Origin: JBMDXB01 sp048594885
GTDB lineage: Bacteria; Acidobacteriota; Vicinamibacteria; Vicinamibacterales; 2-12-FULL-66-21
Reading direction: 5' to 3'
NCBI GenBank assembly: GCA_048594885.1
Contig: JBMDXB010000112.1
Location: forward strand, 181,316-245,315
Length of the DNA stretch: 64,000 nt
The notes beneath the pieces are model-generated. The model saw only the letters and a list, made by a program, of their open reading frames with translations. It was not told the DNA's origin and ran no database searches. Position 1 is the first letter of the stretch; every line of letters begins with the position of its first letter. The translations under genes were made by a program, and so were the position numbers. Of the stretch, positions 54,406-63,425 are shown piece by piece.

Positions 54406-54915
54406 CTAATCCTGCACGCACCAGACATGCGCGGACTCGTGGCACACGGCTACCGTCGCGTTCCAAGGCGCGACCGCCGAAGTGAGATTCAGGTGCAGAG
54501 CGGACGTCAGCGAGGCTGCAGTGCCCTCGTGAAAGCCGCCATCGCTGGTCCAGGCATTACAGTTCGGCGTGGCGAACTGGCTGGAATCGGGTACGGTGCC
54601 GCCGCCTGTCCGGATCCAGCCATAGCCGCTCGGCGGGCCCCATCCCGAGTCGTCGCGCGTCAGACCCAGCGTTCGGTCGTATCGCAGCTGCGTCGGATCG
54701 AAGATCTCCCACAGCGACGCCATGTGAAAGCCGGCGGCGCAGGCGGTCAGCGCCTCGTTGCCGTCGTGCGCGGTGCGTGTCAGGTAGTACGAGCGCGCTC
54801 CGAACGGCGACTGCACCCGGCTCTGTCGCGCACCGAGGAGCGCGGTGAAGGTCACGATCGCGACGGCGGCGAGCGAGATCGCCGCCAGCCGCGGCAGGCG
54901 CGAGTGGATGAGCAT
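54406..54915 (-). CDS. Exported Cys-containing domain protein, lectin-like
   Basis: A 169-residue secreted protein: N-terminal signal/anchor helix (LAAISLAAVAIVTFTALLG), then ARSYYLTRTAHDGNEALTAC, AAGFHMASLWEIFDPTQLRYD, NCNAWTS and VCHESAHVWCVQD. The conserved Cys pattern and the 'GFHMASLWEI' opening resemble C-type-lectin or DUF1554-like extracellular modules, but the assignment is tentative. ATG at 54915 is preceded by GGAGG. It is divergent from the C39-like gene across a large inverted repeat. Confidence 0.65.
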   Translation of the reverse strand: MLIHSRLPRLAAISLAAVAIVTFTALLGARQSRVQSPFGARSYYLTRTAHDGNEALTACAAGFHMASLWEIFDPTQLRYDRTLGLTRDDSGWGPPSGYGWIRTGGGTVPDSSQFATPNCNAWTSDGGFHEGTAASLTSALHLNLTSAVAPWNATVAVCHESAHVWCVQD

Positions 54916-54958
54916 TGGGCCTCCTCGCGCCATAAGGTGCAGCGGCAGCCAGTGCCGG

Positions 54959-55020
54959 CCAATCCCCTATACAGGTAGGTTCGTGCGGGATCGCGCAGAC
55001 CTACCTGTACAGGGGATTGG
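54959..55020. promoter_or_regulatory. 22-bp inverted repeat with inner CCTGTACAGG palindrome
   Basis: Arms 54959-54980 and 54999-55020 match at 21 of 22 positions with an 18-bp spacer. Each arm contains an inner palindrome (CCTATACAGG left, CCTGTACAGG right). It lies between divergent genes (54915 and 55088). It may be a two-site operator for a dimeric regulator, or a hairpin in the 5' leader of the rightward gene. Confidence 0.8.
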
Positions 55021-55087
55021 CGCTTGTCCGCAGGAGCTGCACTCTACGGCTGCAGGGAGAGTCTCTCCTGCGAACTGGGAGGCATCC

Positions 55088-56851
55088 ATGGGAAGCCGTT
55101 ACGTGCCGGTGGTCCTACTGCCGCTCGCTCTCGCCGCCGCGCTTCCGTTTACGTTCGCGTTCAGCACGCTCACCGGTGCAGAGAGCTGCATTCCGGTCAA
55201 GGCGTACGCCGGCAGTCTGCTGAACTACTCCATCTGCAACGTTCCCGACCTCGATCAGCGCCGTACGGATGACGCGTTCGTCAGCGGGCTGCCGAACGGC
55301 GGAAAGATGTACTGCGTTCCCGCATCGTCGATGAACTGGATGACGTACATCGCGAATCACGGCTACCCTCAGCTCTTCCCGGGACCGGGCAACTGGGGTC
55401 CCGAGAGCGGACCCGCCCAGCCGCACTACAACACCATCACTCAGGCACTGACACAGCTCGGTGGACTGATGAACACCGACCCGTCCGAAGGCACCGACGG
55501 CTACGGCGGCGAACTCGGCATCAAATTGTGGCTGCTGAGCGCGTCGAGCGGCGACTTCGTCGTGTCCGCGTATTACGCGAGCGGGTTCTACGCGCCGCTC
55601 TTCACGACGATGGCGACCGCCGCTCTCGACGGCGCCCTCGTCAGCCCGCACGTCGGTTGGTACGTGCCGTGGACCGACGCGCCGCCGGAAGTGAAGGAAC
55701 TGTTCCTGAACCTGGTCGGAGGGCTGCCGAAAGGGTACTACCGGAACGGTGGCCACGTCGTGTCGATGGTCATGGCGGAAAAGAATGCACAACTCCAGCA
55801 AATCGGCTTGCGCGATCCGGCCAGCCCGAACAACGGCGCCACTGCCTCACAATCGGAGTTCGCGACCGACGAATACCCCGTCGTCGACGAGAAGGGGACG
55901 TTCGACAACGATTTCCGCGTGCAGAGCCGGATCCACTATCTCGGTTCGAACGCCTACATGGACGGCTACTACAGCATCAAGCCCAAATACGGACTGACCG
56001 TGGATCAAAACCAGATTTTGCTTCTGAGACCGATTGCGCTCCTGAATGACGGCTTTCCGCAGCAACAGGTCATCAGCGTGTTCGAGTCGCCCACTGGAAC
56101 GGAGATCGTCGATCTCGCCATCCATCCGGAGCGCCCCGTCCATCCGTTCCTCGTCGAGGGCAGCAACACGATCTGGCAGATCGACACGTTGACCGGACGG
56201 TCATCGCGCTTCGCGACCGTCGGCAACCCGAGACGCCTGGCATTCGGCGCACGCGATCAGAGGTTGTACGTGCTGCTGCCCCGCCACATCATCGCGCTGG
56301 GGCTCGACGGCATCGAGAAGCACCGCGTGCTGCTGCGAGAGCCGGTGAGCGACGTCGCCTACGATCGTGTGCGACGCCGGGTCGTGGCGGTCTCCGCGGG
56401 AGGCGGCACGATCCATCTGTTCGACGAGGCCCTGCAGCGGCTGCAGACGGTGGCGGTTTCCGAGCCATTCTGCCGGGGGAGGTCCACGGCGGATACGGAC
56501 CCGCAGACGGGAACCATCCTTCTGCACTGCGAAGGATCGAGCGTGCTGCGCCGCCTGTTCGTGGGTGACCTCCGAAGCGGCGAAAAGGGCATCGAGGTCA
56601 GAGAGATCGAACTGGAAGCGGCGCAGCGTCCCACGGCATTCGCGGTGGACGACCGGGGTCATTTCTTCGTGTCGGACGCGGGCGTCGTCCATGAGTACGA
56701 CACCGGGGGGAACAGACCCGAGCGGTCGCGCTTCACCGGATTGCCCGGGGGACAGGTCGTGGACATTCTGCGTTCATTCAGCAACTTCGATCCGCGCACG
56801 ATGCGCGACGCGCGCTTCCGGAACGTTCTTCCGGAAGACGCGCGCCGCTGA
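55088..56851 (+). CDS. Exported C39-like peptidase with C-terminal beta-propeller
   Basis: A 587-residue protein with a signal peptide (VVLLPLALAAALPFTFA). Residues about 65-260 have a papain-like pattern: catalytic-type Cys in MYCVPASSMNWMTYIAN and His in RNGGHVVSMVMA, as in C39 peptidases, though the family is remote. Residues about 320-560 are a six- or seven-blade propeller-like repeat (IVDLAIHPERPVHPFLVEG, RRLAFGARDQRLYVLLP, RPTAFAVDDRGHFFVSD). It may cleave and bind extracellular peptides. GGGAGGCATCC precedes the ATG. Confidence 0.7.
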   Translation: MGSRYVPVVLLPLALAAALPFTFAFSTLTGAESCIPVKAYAGSLLNYSICNVPDLDQRRTDDAFVSGLPNGGKMYCVPASSMNWMTYIANHGYPQLFPGPGNWGPESGPAQPHYNTITQALTQLGGLMNTDPSEGTDGYGGELGIKLWLLSASSGDFVVSAYYASGFYAPLFTTMATAALDGALVSPHVGWYVPWTDAPPEVKELFLNLVGGLPKGYYRNGGHVVSMVMAEKNAQLQQIGLRDPASPNNGATASQSEFATDEYPVVDEKGTFDNDFRVQSRIHYLGSNAYMDGYYSIKPKYGLTVDQNQILLLRPIALLNDGFPQQQVISVFESPTGTEIVDLAIHPERPVHPFLVEGSNTIWQIDTLTGRSSRFATVGNPRRLAFGARDQRLYVLLPRHIIALGLDGIEKHRVLLREPVSDVAYDRVRRRVVAVSAGGGTIHLFDEALQRLQTVAVSEPFCRGRSTADTDPQTGTILLHCEGSSVLRRLFVGDLRSGEKGIEVREIELEAAQRPTAFAVDDRGHFFVSDAGVVHEYDTGGNRPERSRFTGLPGGQVVDILRSFSNFDPRTMRDARFRNVLPEDARR

Positions 56852-56922
56852 TCCAAGAGGGTGGCGGCCCGCCGAGACCTGAGCTCGCATCCGATTCCGC
56901 GCGCGGCACGCCGTCGCAGCCG

Positions 56923-58269
56923 CTACGGCTGAGGGTGCACCGGCTTCATGGCATTGGCATCGACGTACCTGGCTATCGCCGCGCCCACGAGATCGCTCGC
57001 GGCAATCGTGCTGGGATAGTGCATGCCACCCCACATGCGCGCGTCGTTTCCGTCGGAGCGTGCTTGCGCGATGCTCGTGTAGGTCCACGGCACGTCGACG
57101 GGCTGCCCGTTCCTGACAAACCTGGTCGTCAGCGTGAACGTCTGCGCATCCGCGAACCGGCTGAGAAGTACGGTGGCTGCGGCGCCGTTCAGGCCGGGGT
57201 GCCCGGCGGCATATTCCGGATGACACGGCGTCGCCACGAGCGGCCTCCACTCAGGATCCGGTTCCGTCTCGGGAATGCCGTCGTCAGCAGCCTCGAGAAT
57301 CGCCGTCCACGGCCGCCACGTGACTTCGGTCGCGTCTTCGCCGTAATCCCGCTTCGCCCTCCAGACGGTGAACGCGGTGTCGGCCATGGCCAGATTCAGG
57401 AGCGCGAGCAGCCGGTTGCTGTCGGACATGGACAGGTGATTCGCGCGCGCGATCTGGTTCGCCGCCTGGTTCCAGTGGACGCTCGCATTGCCTTCCCAGA
57501 ACGGCGCCAGCGCGGTCTGCTCTGCGGTGCGGCTGGACTCGGTGGCGCGTCCGAATGCCTTGACCGCGTTGAAATCGCTGACGTACGTGTCGCTGAGGAG
57601 GGTCCTCGGCGACGGCGGCTGGAATTGCCGGTTCGTGAGGACGACGAACGGATCGGTGTACGCGAGCGGCTGCGCGGTCATACCGACGAGCGGGTTGCAG
57701 TTCGCCGTCATGCGCCACTGGCCGGTTGCCGTTCCACCGTAGAAGGGCGGCTGCGGTATCGCAAACCCGTCGTTCTGCCGCCACGCGTAGACGGCCTCTG
57801 CGACGTGGGTCCCCCACGCGAGACCGCGCTCCCGCGACTCGCCTCCGTCCTCCCCGTCGTCACTGAGCGCCGCAATCGACTCGGTGTACTTCGCGGTGAA
57901 CTGCGCCAGTCGCGTCGGGAACAGTTTCCCGAGCGCGGTGTACGCCGCGGCGATCACGGCGGCGCGCCGGGAGGCGCCGCTCGGCGCGGCGTCGTGAACG
58001 AAGAGTGACGAGTAGCGTCGTTCGATGCCGTTGTAGGCGTCGAAGACCGCGGTGTGGACGATGGCCCCGAGCCGCTGGCTCGAGGCATTCGGCGTGTTGG
58101 TGGCGACCAGCGTGTCGATGAAGATCTGGTTCCACTCCAGCACCTGGTCGGGATTTGGCTCCGGCAACTGCGACGAGATCGCCAGCATTCCGACTGTGAA
58201 TGCGAGCGGGATCGCCGCGAGGGACATGACGAGGCGTTGACGGTTGAGGCATCTTCGGAGCGCTGCCAT
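56923..58269 (-). CDS. Vanadium-dependent haloperoxidase/PAP2-fold protein
   Basis: A 448-residue exported protein (signal anchor LAAIPLAFTVGMLAISS). Vanadate-binding motifs of this family are present: WRPWTAIL, the core CHPEYAAGHPGLNGAAATVL, and RMWGGMHYPST with the axial-type His. The Cys before HPEYAAGH replaces the usual Pro/Ser; otherwise the site looks complete. It could oxidise halides with H2O2, or act as a phosphatase. ATG at 58269 gives a normal signal peptide; a longer start is unlikely. Confidence 0.88.
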   Translation of the reverse strand: MAALRRCLNRQRLVMSLAAIPLAFTVGMLAISSQLPEPNPDQVLEWNQIFIDTLVATNTPNASSQRLGAIVHTAVFDAYNGIERRYSSLFVHDAAPSGASRRAAVIAAAYTALGKLFPTRLAQFTAKYTESIAALSDDGEDGGESRERGLAWGTHVAEAVYAWRQNDGFAIPQPPFYGGTATGQWRMTANCNPLVGMTAQPLAYTDPFVVLTNRQFQPPSPRTLLSDTYVSDFNAVKAFGRATESSRTAEQTALAPFWEGNASVHWNQAANQIARANHLSMSDSNRLLALLNLAMADTAFTVWRAKRDYGEDATEVTWRPWTAILEAADDGIPETEPDPEWRPLVATPCHPEYAAGHPGLNGAAATVLLSRFADAQTFTLTTRFVRNGQPVDVPWTYTSIAQARSDGNDARMWGGMHYPSTIAASDLVGAAIARYVDANAMKPVHPQP

Positions 58270-58446
58270 GGAAGGTCTCGCTTTCTGGTCAGCGAACAGG
58301 CGAGGTGACGCCGGGGCCCGTGACGCTGTCCGGCGCCGACGATGACGGTGATGGAGAACTGCCCGCAAGCGGCAAAGCACGGCACGCGTGCGGGATCCGT
58401 GGTTCGCAGCAGAACGCGGTGGGTTGCGGCCATAGGTCCGCGGCGC

Positions 58447-58452
58447 TAGAAT
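58447..58452 (+). promoter_or_regulatory. -10-like TAGAAT before the HTH-TPR gene
   Basis: TAGAAT lies 28 bases before the ATG at 58481 in the divergent region with the haloperoxidase gene. No -35 element was identified. Confidence 0.35.
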
Positions 58453-58480
58453 CGCGCCCGGCTCCCTCACGGTGGGCGAC

Positions 58481-59935
58481 ATGAACAGCCAGCCCGTCGG
58501 TTCAGCGTCAGTGTCCGCGTCACGTGAGCCTGGCGACCGGCTCGATTCCTGGAAAGAGATCAGCGCCTACCTCAGCCGCGACATCAGCACGGTCCAACGG
58601 TGGGAAAAGCGGGAGCGCATGCCCGTCCACCGCCACCTGCACGACAAACTCGGATCGGTGTATGCGTTTCGTTCCGAGCTCGACGTGTGGTGGCGCAGTC
58701 GCGGACCTCAGCTCGGTTCGCCGCAGCCGGACGCGCACGTCAGTGGACAGCAGCCGCTGGCCGCCGCCGGCGCCGCACGTCGATTGAGCCTCCGCTCCAA
58801 GTCGATGCGTGCGGCAGTGGCGGGCGCCTTCGTGCTCGCTCTCGCGGCCGCGTCCGCCGAGTTGTACCGGCGTGAGGTCGCGCGCGGCGATCGCCCCGAC
58901 GGCGCCCAAGAATTGCTGGTGCGCGCGCGGTATCTCAACCTCCGTACGACCAACGAGGACAACAAGCGCGCGATCGAACTGCTCGAGCAGGCCATCGCGC
59001 TCGATCCGCAGTTCGCCGCGGCGTACGGGGAGCTCGCTTCGGCCTATGTCACGCGGCTCGCGTACGTCAGGCCCGACGAAACCCGCGAACTCGAGCAGAA
59101 GGCGTTCGCGATGGCGAGCAAGGCGCTGTCGATCGATCCCAACGCGCCCGAGGGATACATCGGCCGCGGAGACCTCCTGTGGACGGCGTCGCATCGGTTC
59201 GCGCACGAAAGCGCCGTCCAGCAGTTCCGCCACGCGCTGCGGCTGAATCCCCGTTCCGACGAAACCCACAGGCGGCTCGCGCGCGTGTTCGTCCACGTCG
59301 GCTTCTTCGACGAGGCGATCGAGCACGCCGACACGGCGCTGGCAATCAACCCGAGCAACGCGCAGGCGCTGAACTCGCGAGCGCAGGCGCTGCTCTGGAT
59401 GGGAAAGGACGAGGAAGCGCTCGCCATCCTGTCGCGCGTGCCCGGTCCCGTGCTTCCGGAGCTCGTCGACGCAAACATCGTGTTCGCGCTCGCCAGGCTG
59501 ATGCGGCGAGAGGAGGCGTGGACGCATCTGCAACGCGCGAAACGCAAGTACTCGACCGATCTCGGCGGCACGCTCACGGGCATGGAGGCGATGCTGCTGG
59601 CCGAACGCGACCCCACGGCCGCGCAGCGGCTGATCGATGGTCTCAGCCAGCGCAAGGCGACGAACACGTCGCACCACGCCGCCTATTTCGCCGCTGTGGC
59701 ATCGGCGCGGATCGGTCGCGCCGATCAGGCGGTGCAATGGCTTCGAGAAGCATCGGACACCGGGTTTCCATGCACCGCCCTGTTCGCTCGCGACCCCAAC
59801 CTCGACCCGATTCGCGGAGAGCCGCGGTTCGTGCAGTTCATCGCAGACATGACGAAGCGCTCGGCGTCACTGCGAAAGGTGTTGTTCTCGCCGAGCGCCC
59901 GGTCTGCCTCAGTGAGCGCTATCGCGGCTGGCTGA
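58481..59935 (+). CDS. HTH, one membrane helix and TPR sensor protein
   Basis: A 484-residue protein. Residues 10-65 are an excisionase/MerR-like HTH (LDSWKEISAYLSRDISTVQRWEKRERMPVHRHLHDKLG) typical of Acidobacteria; residues about 105-125 a membrane helix; residues 140-470 a TPR solenoid (AIELLEQAIALDPQFAAAYGEL, AIEHADTALAINPSNAQALNSR). It looks like a one-component membrane regulator in which TPRs outside sense a partner and the HTH binds DNA. Its 3' end overlaps the Kelch/HYR gene end by 17 bp. Confidence 0.88.
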   Translation: MNSQPVGSASVSASREPGDRLDSWKEISAYLSRDISTVQRWEKRERMPVHRHLHDKLGSVYAFRSELDVWWRSRGPQLGSPQPDAHVSGQQPLAAAGAARRLSLRSKSMRAAVAGAFVLALAAASAELYRREVARGDRPDGAQELLVRARYLNLRTTNEDNKRAIELLEQAIALDPQFAAAYGELASAYVTRLAYVRPDETRELEQKAFAMASKALSIDPNAPEGYIGRGDLLWTASHRFAHESAVQQFRHALRLNPRSDETHRRLARVFVHVGFFDEAIEHADTALAINPSNAQALNSRAQALLWMGKDEEALAILSRVPGPVLPELVDANIVFALARLMRREEAWTHLQRAKRKYSTDLGGTLTGMEAMLLAERDPTAAQRLIDGLSQRKATNTSHHAAYFAAVASARIGRADQAVQWLREASDTGFPCTALFARDPNLDPIRGEPRFVQFIADMTKRSASLRKVLFSPSARSASVSAIAAG

Positions 59936-62900
59936 GAGGCACGTACACCTGGACGCTTCCGGTTGACGAGTTGCCGGAGCCATCAACCACCGTGACGGTG
60001 ATCGTGTAAACGCGACCGGTGCCGATGCCGGAGCGCTCGGCGCGCAGTCTGACGGTGTGCGCATCGACGACCTCCCAGTCCGGCTCTGTGTTGCCGTCGT
60101 CGGTGCTGTTGACGGGCTCGTTGCTCGTGACGCTGAGGGAGCCGGTCACGGGGCCGCACTCGTCCGTTGGGTCGTAGGAGATCGCGATCTCGCGCATGCC
60201 GTGGTCCGGCGGCCAGATGGCCGCCGCACTCGCCACGATCGCACCCAGCACCGGTGGCGTCGTGTCGGTGACGGTGACGGTTTGAGACGCCGTCGCGCTG
60301 TTTGGCGGTGATCCTCCATCGAGCGCGGTCCACGTGATCGTAGTGACCCCGACGGGATACGGGTCGGTCAGGAACAGCAGATCGCTGCGGACGCCCGTGA
60401 GGCTGGTCGCCGTACAGACGTCGGTCGCCGTCGCCGGCGGCACGTTCACGACAACCGTGCACGTGCCCACCTCGGCGGGAACGACGATGTTGGGCGACGG
60501 GGTGATCGTCGGCGGTGCCGGATCTTTGAAGAGGAACTCCGCCCAGTCCGGATCGTAGATGACGAATTCGCCGACGTAGAAGTCGTCACCGACCGATTCC
60601 TCCCAGGATCCGCATCCGATGCCGGCTCCCAGCTCCGCCCGCAATCCGGCCTTGAGTGCGACGTCGTACTTCTGGCACAGAGCGGGATCGAGGCCGTCTT
60701 TCGGACCGATGTCCAGATTGAGATACGGGCCGGCCATCGCGTGGGCGAAGATACGAGCCTTACAGTCGATGATTGGTAGGTCGGCGCCGAGCTCGATCTG
60801 CGCCTGGAATCCGGCCATCAGCGATGGCTTGATTTCGATTCCGCCAAAATTCAGAAGGCTGGCGTTGCCGTGCAGCTCCGCGGCCTCGATCTCCAGGACC
60901 GGCCAGACCCCGAATTTCGGTATGGGGATGCTGAGCGAAATGCCAGCCGCCATGCCGGCCCGCAGCCGCATGTCTTCCGCCTGGAACACCGTCCGCACGG
61001 TAATCGGGTCCGTGACGTCGATCGTGAGTCCGAGGTAAAGGCCAGCGTCTATCTGGAAATGAAACGGGGATTCTCCTCCCGTGCCGGGGATATCCCCCTC
61101 GACGAGGACGATGGGCCACACGGGGATCGGATCGAACGGCTGTATCTCACCCTCGAACGAGAAGTCGTTGATCACGTTCACGTCGGCCTCGATGACGAAG
61201 GCGGCGCTCACGCTGGCCGACGCCAGCGAGCAGGAGCACGGCGGCCAGCACCAGCAGCAGTGGCACTCCGGGCCCTCGAATTTCGAGTCGAGCTCGATGT
61301 ATCCCCTTCCATTTGTGAGCGAACCGGTACTCGTAATGGTCAGGCCGTCCGGCAGTGGATTGGGGAGAGGTGCGGGTGGGAGCGGCTCCTCGGTCCAGGA
61401 AGTACTGAAGTGGAAGAGATCGTGCTCCCAGTCCGCGAGCGGCGCCACCGTCAGCGGTTCGAACATGTCCGCCGTGGCCATCGCCTCGACGGTCTTCTCG
61501 ACGCGTGGTGTCACGGCCGAATCCGCGCTCGCACGCTCCAACGTCACGCCCTTCGCAGGCGTGACGCGCCAGTGCAGCGGGCCTGCGTCTGTCTGGATCG
61601 TGCCGCTCCTGCCCGTGATCGGGATCCTGGCCTTGATCCGCGTCGGCTTCTTGCCCTTGTACTTCTCGATCGTCGCCCGGTCGGGGGACGCGGCGATCCG
61701 ATACGTGCTCTGCGCGACGTACCCCGAGAGCTGGCCCGACGCCGTCAACAGGTAGACGTCGATCCCGCTGCTCGACGTCGGGTGATCCCGAATTGAGAAA
61801 TTGCCGGCGGCATCGGCCGCCGCGGTCAACACGATGCGAGTGCCGTGCTCGGCGCCCTGGCGCGTGATGGTCACGACCTCGCCGGGCGACCACCCCGATC
61901 CACTGATGAGCGGGTCGGTCGCCACGACGAATTCGTTGGTCTCGAGCGGATACTCCACACGGTCAGAGGTCACGCTCGCCGGCGAGCTCGCGAACAGCAG
62001 GACGGACTGCAGGAAGGCTCCCTTTCGGTCGATGCCGCCCGCGATGACGCCGAGGCCGAGGCTGTCGATCTCAGAGTAGGAATAGTCGCCCCGCGCCATC
62101 TTCTCGAGAGCGCGTTTGCCGCCTGCCGTTGCCCCAGCGCCCAGTGGCGCCGGCGGCCGCCGTGAATCGCCGGACAAGGCGCCGTCGAGGATCGCCGTCC
62201 ACGTCGCCGCTCGGGGAACCTGCGCCGCCGGCATCATGCCGTCGTCGGCCGAGAGACGGGAGTGATTCCTGAAGCGGTTGATGACGGGATCGTAGAGCTC
62301 GAATGAGCCGGTGTCGTCGCCGCCAATGATTTGAATCTTGCCATCCGGCAGGTTGCGCAGCCTGGGGCGCACGCGGTTCACCTGCAGCCAGTTGGTCGTC
62401 GAGGTGAACGTGGCGTCCTCCACACTGAAGATCTCGGCCGTGTCGCCGTTGTAGAAGCCGAGGCCGCCGACGAGCAGCACGTTTCCGCCCAGCAGCCGGA
62501 TCGCGGAGTGGAACCTGCGGGGCACCGTCGTCCGCGAAGCGACGAGGGTGAAGCGGCCCGTTCGCGGATCGAAGATCTCGGCGGTCCGGTCGGCGTCCCC
62601 GCCAGCCAGGAGCACCGTGCCGTCTGCGAGCATCGTTGCCGTGTGTCCGGCGCGCGCTCGGTGGAGGATGGGCCCGGGAGAGAAGGATCTTTTCTCCGGG
62701 TCGTAGATTTCGGTGGAACGCAGTGCGCCGCTGGCGTTCGATCCGCCGGCGACGAGCACCGTTCCGTTCTCGAGCAGCGTCGCGGTGTGGCCGCTGCGCG
62801 CGTTGATCGTTGCGCCCGCCTGCGAGATGGCGCCCCACGCGGGTTCGAGCAACTCGACGGCGCTCACAGAACCGTTCTCGTTCTCGCCGCCGATGAACAG

Positions 62901-63140
62901 CACCCTGCCATCTGCGAGAACCGTCGCCGTATGATTGCGGCGCGGTACATTCAGATTCAGGTCGTAGGTCGCCTGTGAGGCGATGCGGCCGCGCGCGGGC
63001 GACGATGGCGCAGTAGCCGACGCTTCGTCCGCGTCGACACCAGGAGTCTTCGCAAACGTCGTCGTGTGCGAGTCAGCGATGGGACCGGAAGACGCGAAGA
63101 AGACAGTAAGGATGAGGATGGAGAGACGCGAGCAGTGCAT
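59919..63140 (-). CDS. Large exported Kelch-repeat and HYR-domain protein
   Basis: 1073 residues with a signal peptide (LSILILTVFFASSGPIA). Residues 60-330 are Kelch repeats (HTATVLADGRVLFIGG, HTATLLENGTVLVAGG, HTATMLADGTVLLAGG), forming a beta-propeller. The middle contains beta-rich domains and a remarkable metal-like cluster, CHCCWCWPPCSC at 626-637. The C-terminus has an HYR/Ig-like domain (PPVLGAIVASAAAIWPPDH, VTVVDGSGNSSTGSVQVYVPL). AGGAGG precedes the ATG. A surface adhesin or matrix-binding role is likely. Confidence 0.88.
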   Translation of the reverse strand: MHCSRLSILILTVFFASSGPIADSHTTTFAKTPGVDADEASATAPSSPARGRIASQATYDLNLNVPRRNHTATVLADGRVLFIGGENENGSVSAVELLEPAWGAISQAGATINARSGHTATLLENGTVLVAGGSNASGALRSTEIYDPEKRSFSPGPILHRARAGHTATMLADGTVLLAGGDADRTAEIFDPRTGRFTLVASRTTVPRRFHSAIRLLGGNVLLVGGLGFYNGDTAEIFSVEDATFTSTTNWLQVNRVRPRLRNLPDGKIQIIGGDDTGSFELYDPVINRFRNHSRLSADDGMMPAAQVPRAATWTAILDGALSGDSRRPPAPLGAGATAGGKRALEKMARGDYSYSEIDSLGLGVIAGGIDRKGAFLQSVLLFASSPASVTSDRVEYPLETNEFVVATDPLISGSGWSPGEVVTITRQGAEHGTRIVLTAAADAAGNFSIRDHPTSSSGIDVYLLTASGQLSGYVAQSTYRIAASPDRATIEKYKGKKPTRIKARIPITGRSGTIQTDAGPLHWRVTPAKGVTLERASADSAVTPRVEKTVEAMATADMFEPLTVAPLADWEHDLFHFSTSWTEEPLPPAPLPNPLPDGLTITSTGSLTNGRGYIELDSKFEGPECHCCWCWPPCSCSLASASVSAAFVIEADVNVINDFSFEGEIQPFDPIPVWPIVLVEGDIPGTGGESPFHFQIDAGLYLGLTIDVTDPITVRTVFQAEDMRLRAGMAAGISLSIPIPKFGVWPVLEIEAAELHGNASLLNFGGIEIKPSLMAGFQAQIELGADLPIIDCKARIFAHAMAGPYLNLDIGPKDGLDPALCQKYDVALKAGLRAELGAGIGCGSWEESVGDDFYVGEFVIYDPDWAEFLFKDPAPPTITPSPNIVVPAEVGTCTVVVNVPPATATDVCTATSLTGVRSDLLFLTDPYPVGVTTITWTALDGGSPPNSATASQTVTVTDTTPPVLGAIVASAAAIWPPDHGMREIAISYDPTDECGPVTGSLSVTSNEPVNSTDDGNTEPDWEVVDAHTVRLRAERSGIGTGRVYTITVTVVDGSGNSSTGSVQVYVPLSQPR

Positions 63141-63425
63141 AGCAACCTCCTTTGGTGGCCCACTGCGGCGAACGGGAGGAGGACCCCGGGAGGGTGGTGG
63201 GGGTGGTGGCCCGGCTGGGGATCGGTGCGCGCCCTCGTACAACGACTCGGCGAGGTGCCGGCCTTCTTGGGAAGGCGGCGAAAAAATATTCTTCTGCTAT
63301 CGCGCCGTTGGAGTAAAGAGAATTGCGCGCCGGAAAATCGGTGATCCTGCTGCCGCTATTCCGTCTCTACGAAGGACGCCTCGATCCGGCACTCGTGGTG
63401 CATGCGGATCGCTCTGGAGGTCGAC
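63141..63425. other. Divergent intergenic region
   Basis: Between the Kelch/HYR and hemerythrin start codons. A G-rich stretch (63175-63220, GGTGGTGGGGGTGGTGG) and an AT-rich AAAAAATATTC near 63281-63291 stand out; the latter may be part of a promoter. No gene or RNA motif recognised. Confidence 0.4.

Noticed and set aside
54959..55020. Rho-independent terminator
   Set aside because: It lies between divergent genes with no T-tract on either side, so there is nothing to terminate; an operator or leader hairpin fits better.
63175..63220. G-quadruplex element
   Set aside because: G-runs are present but irregular, and such runs are common in this GC-rich genome; no support beyond composition.
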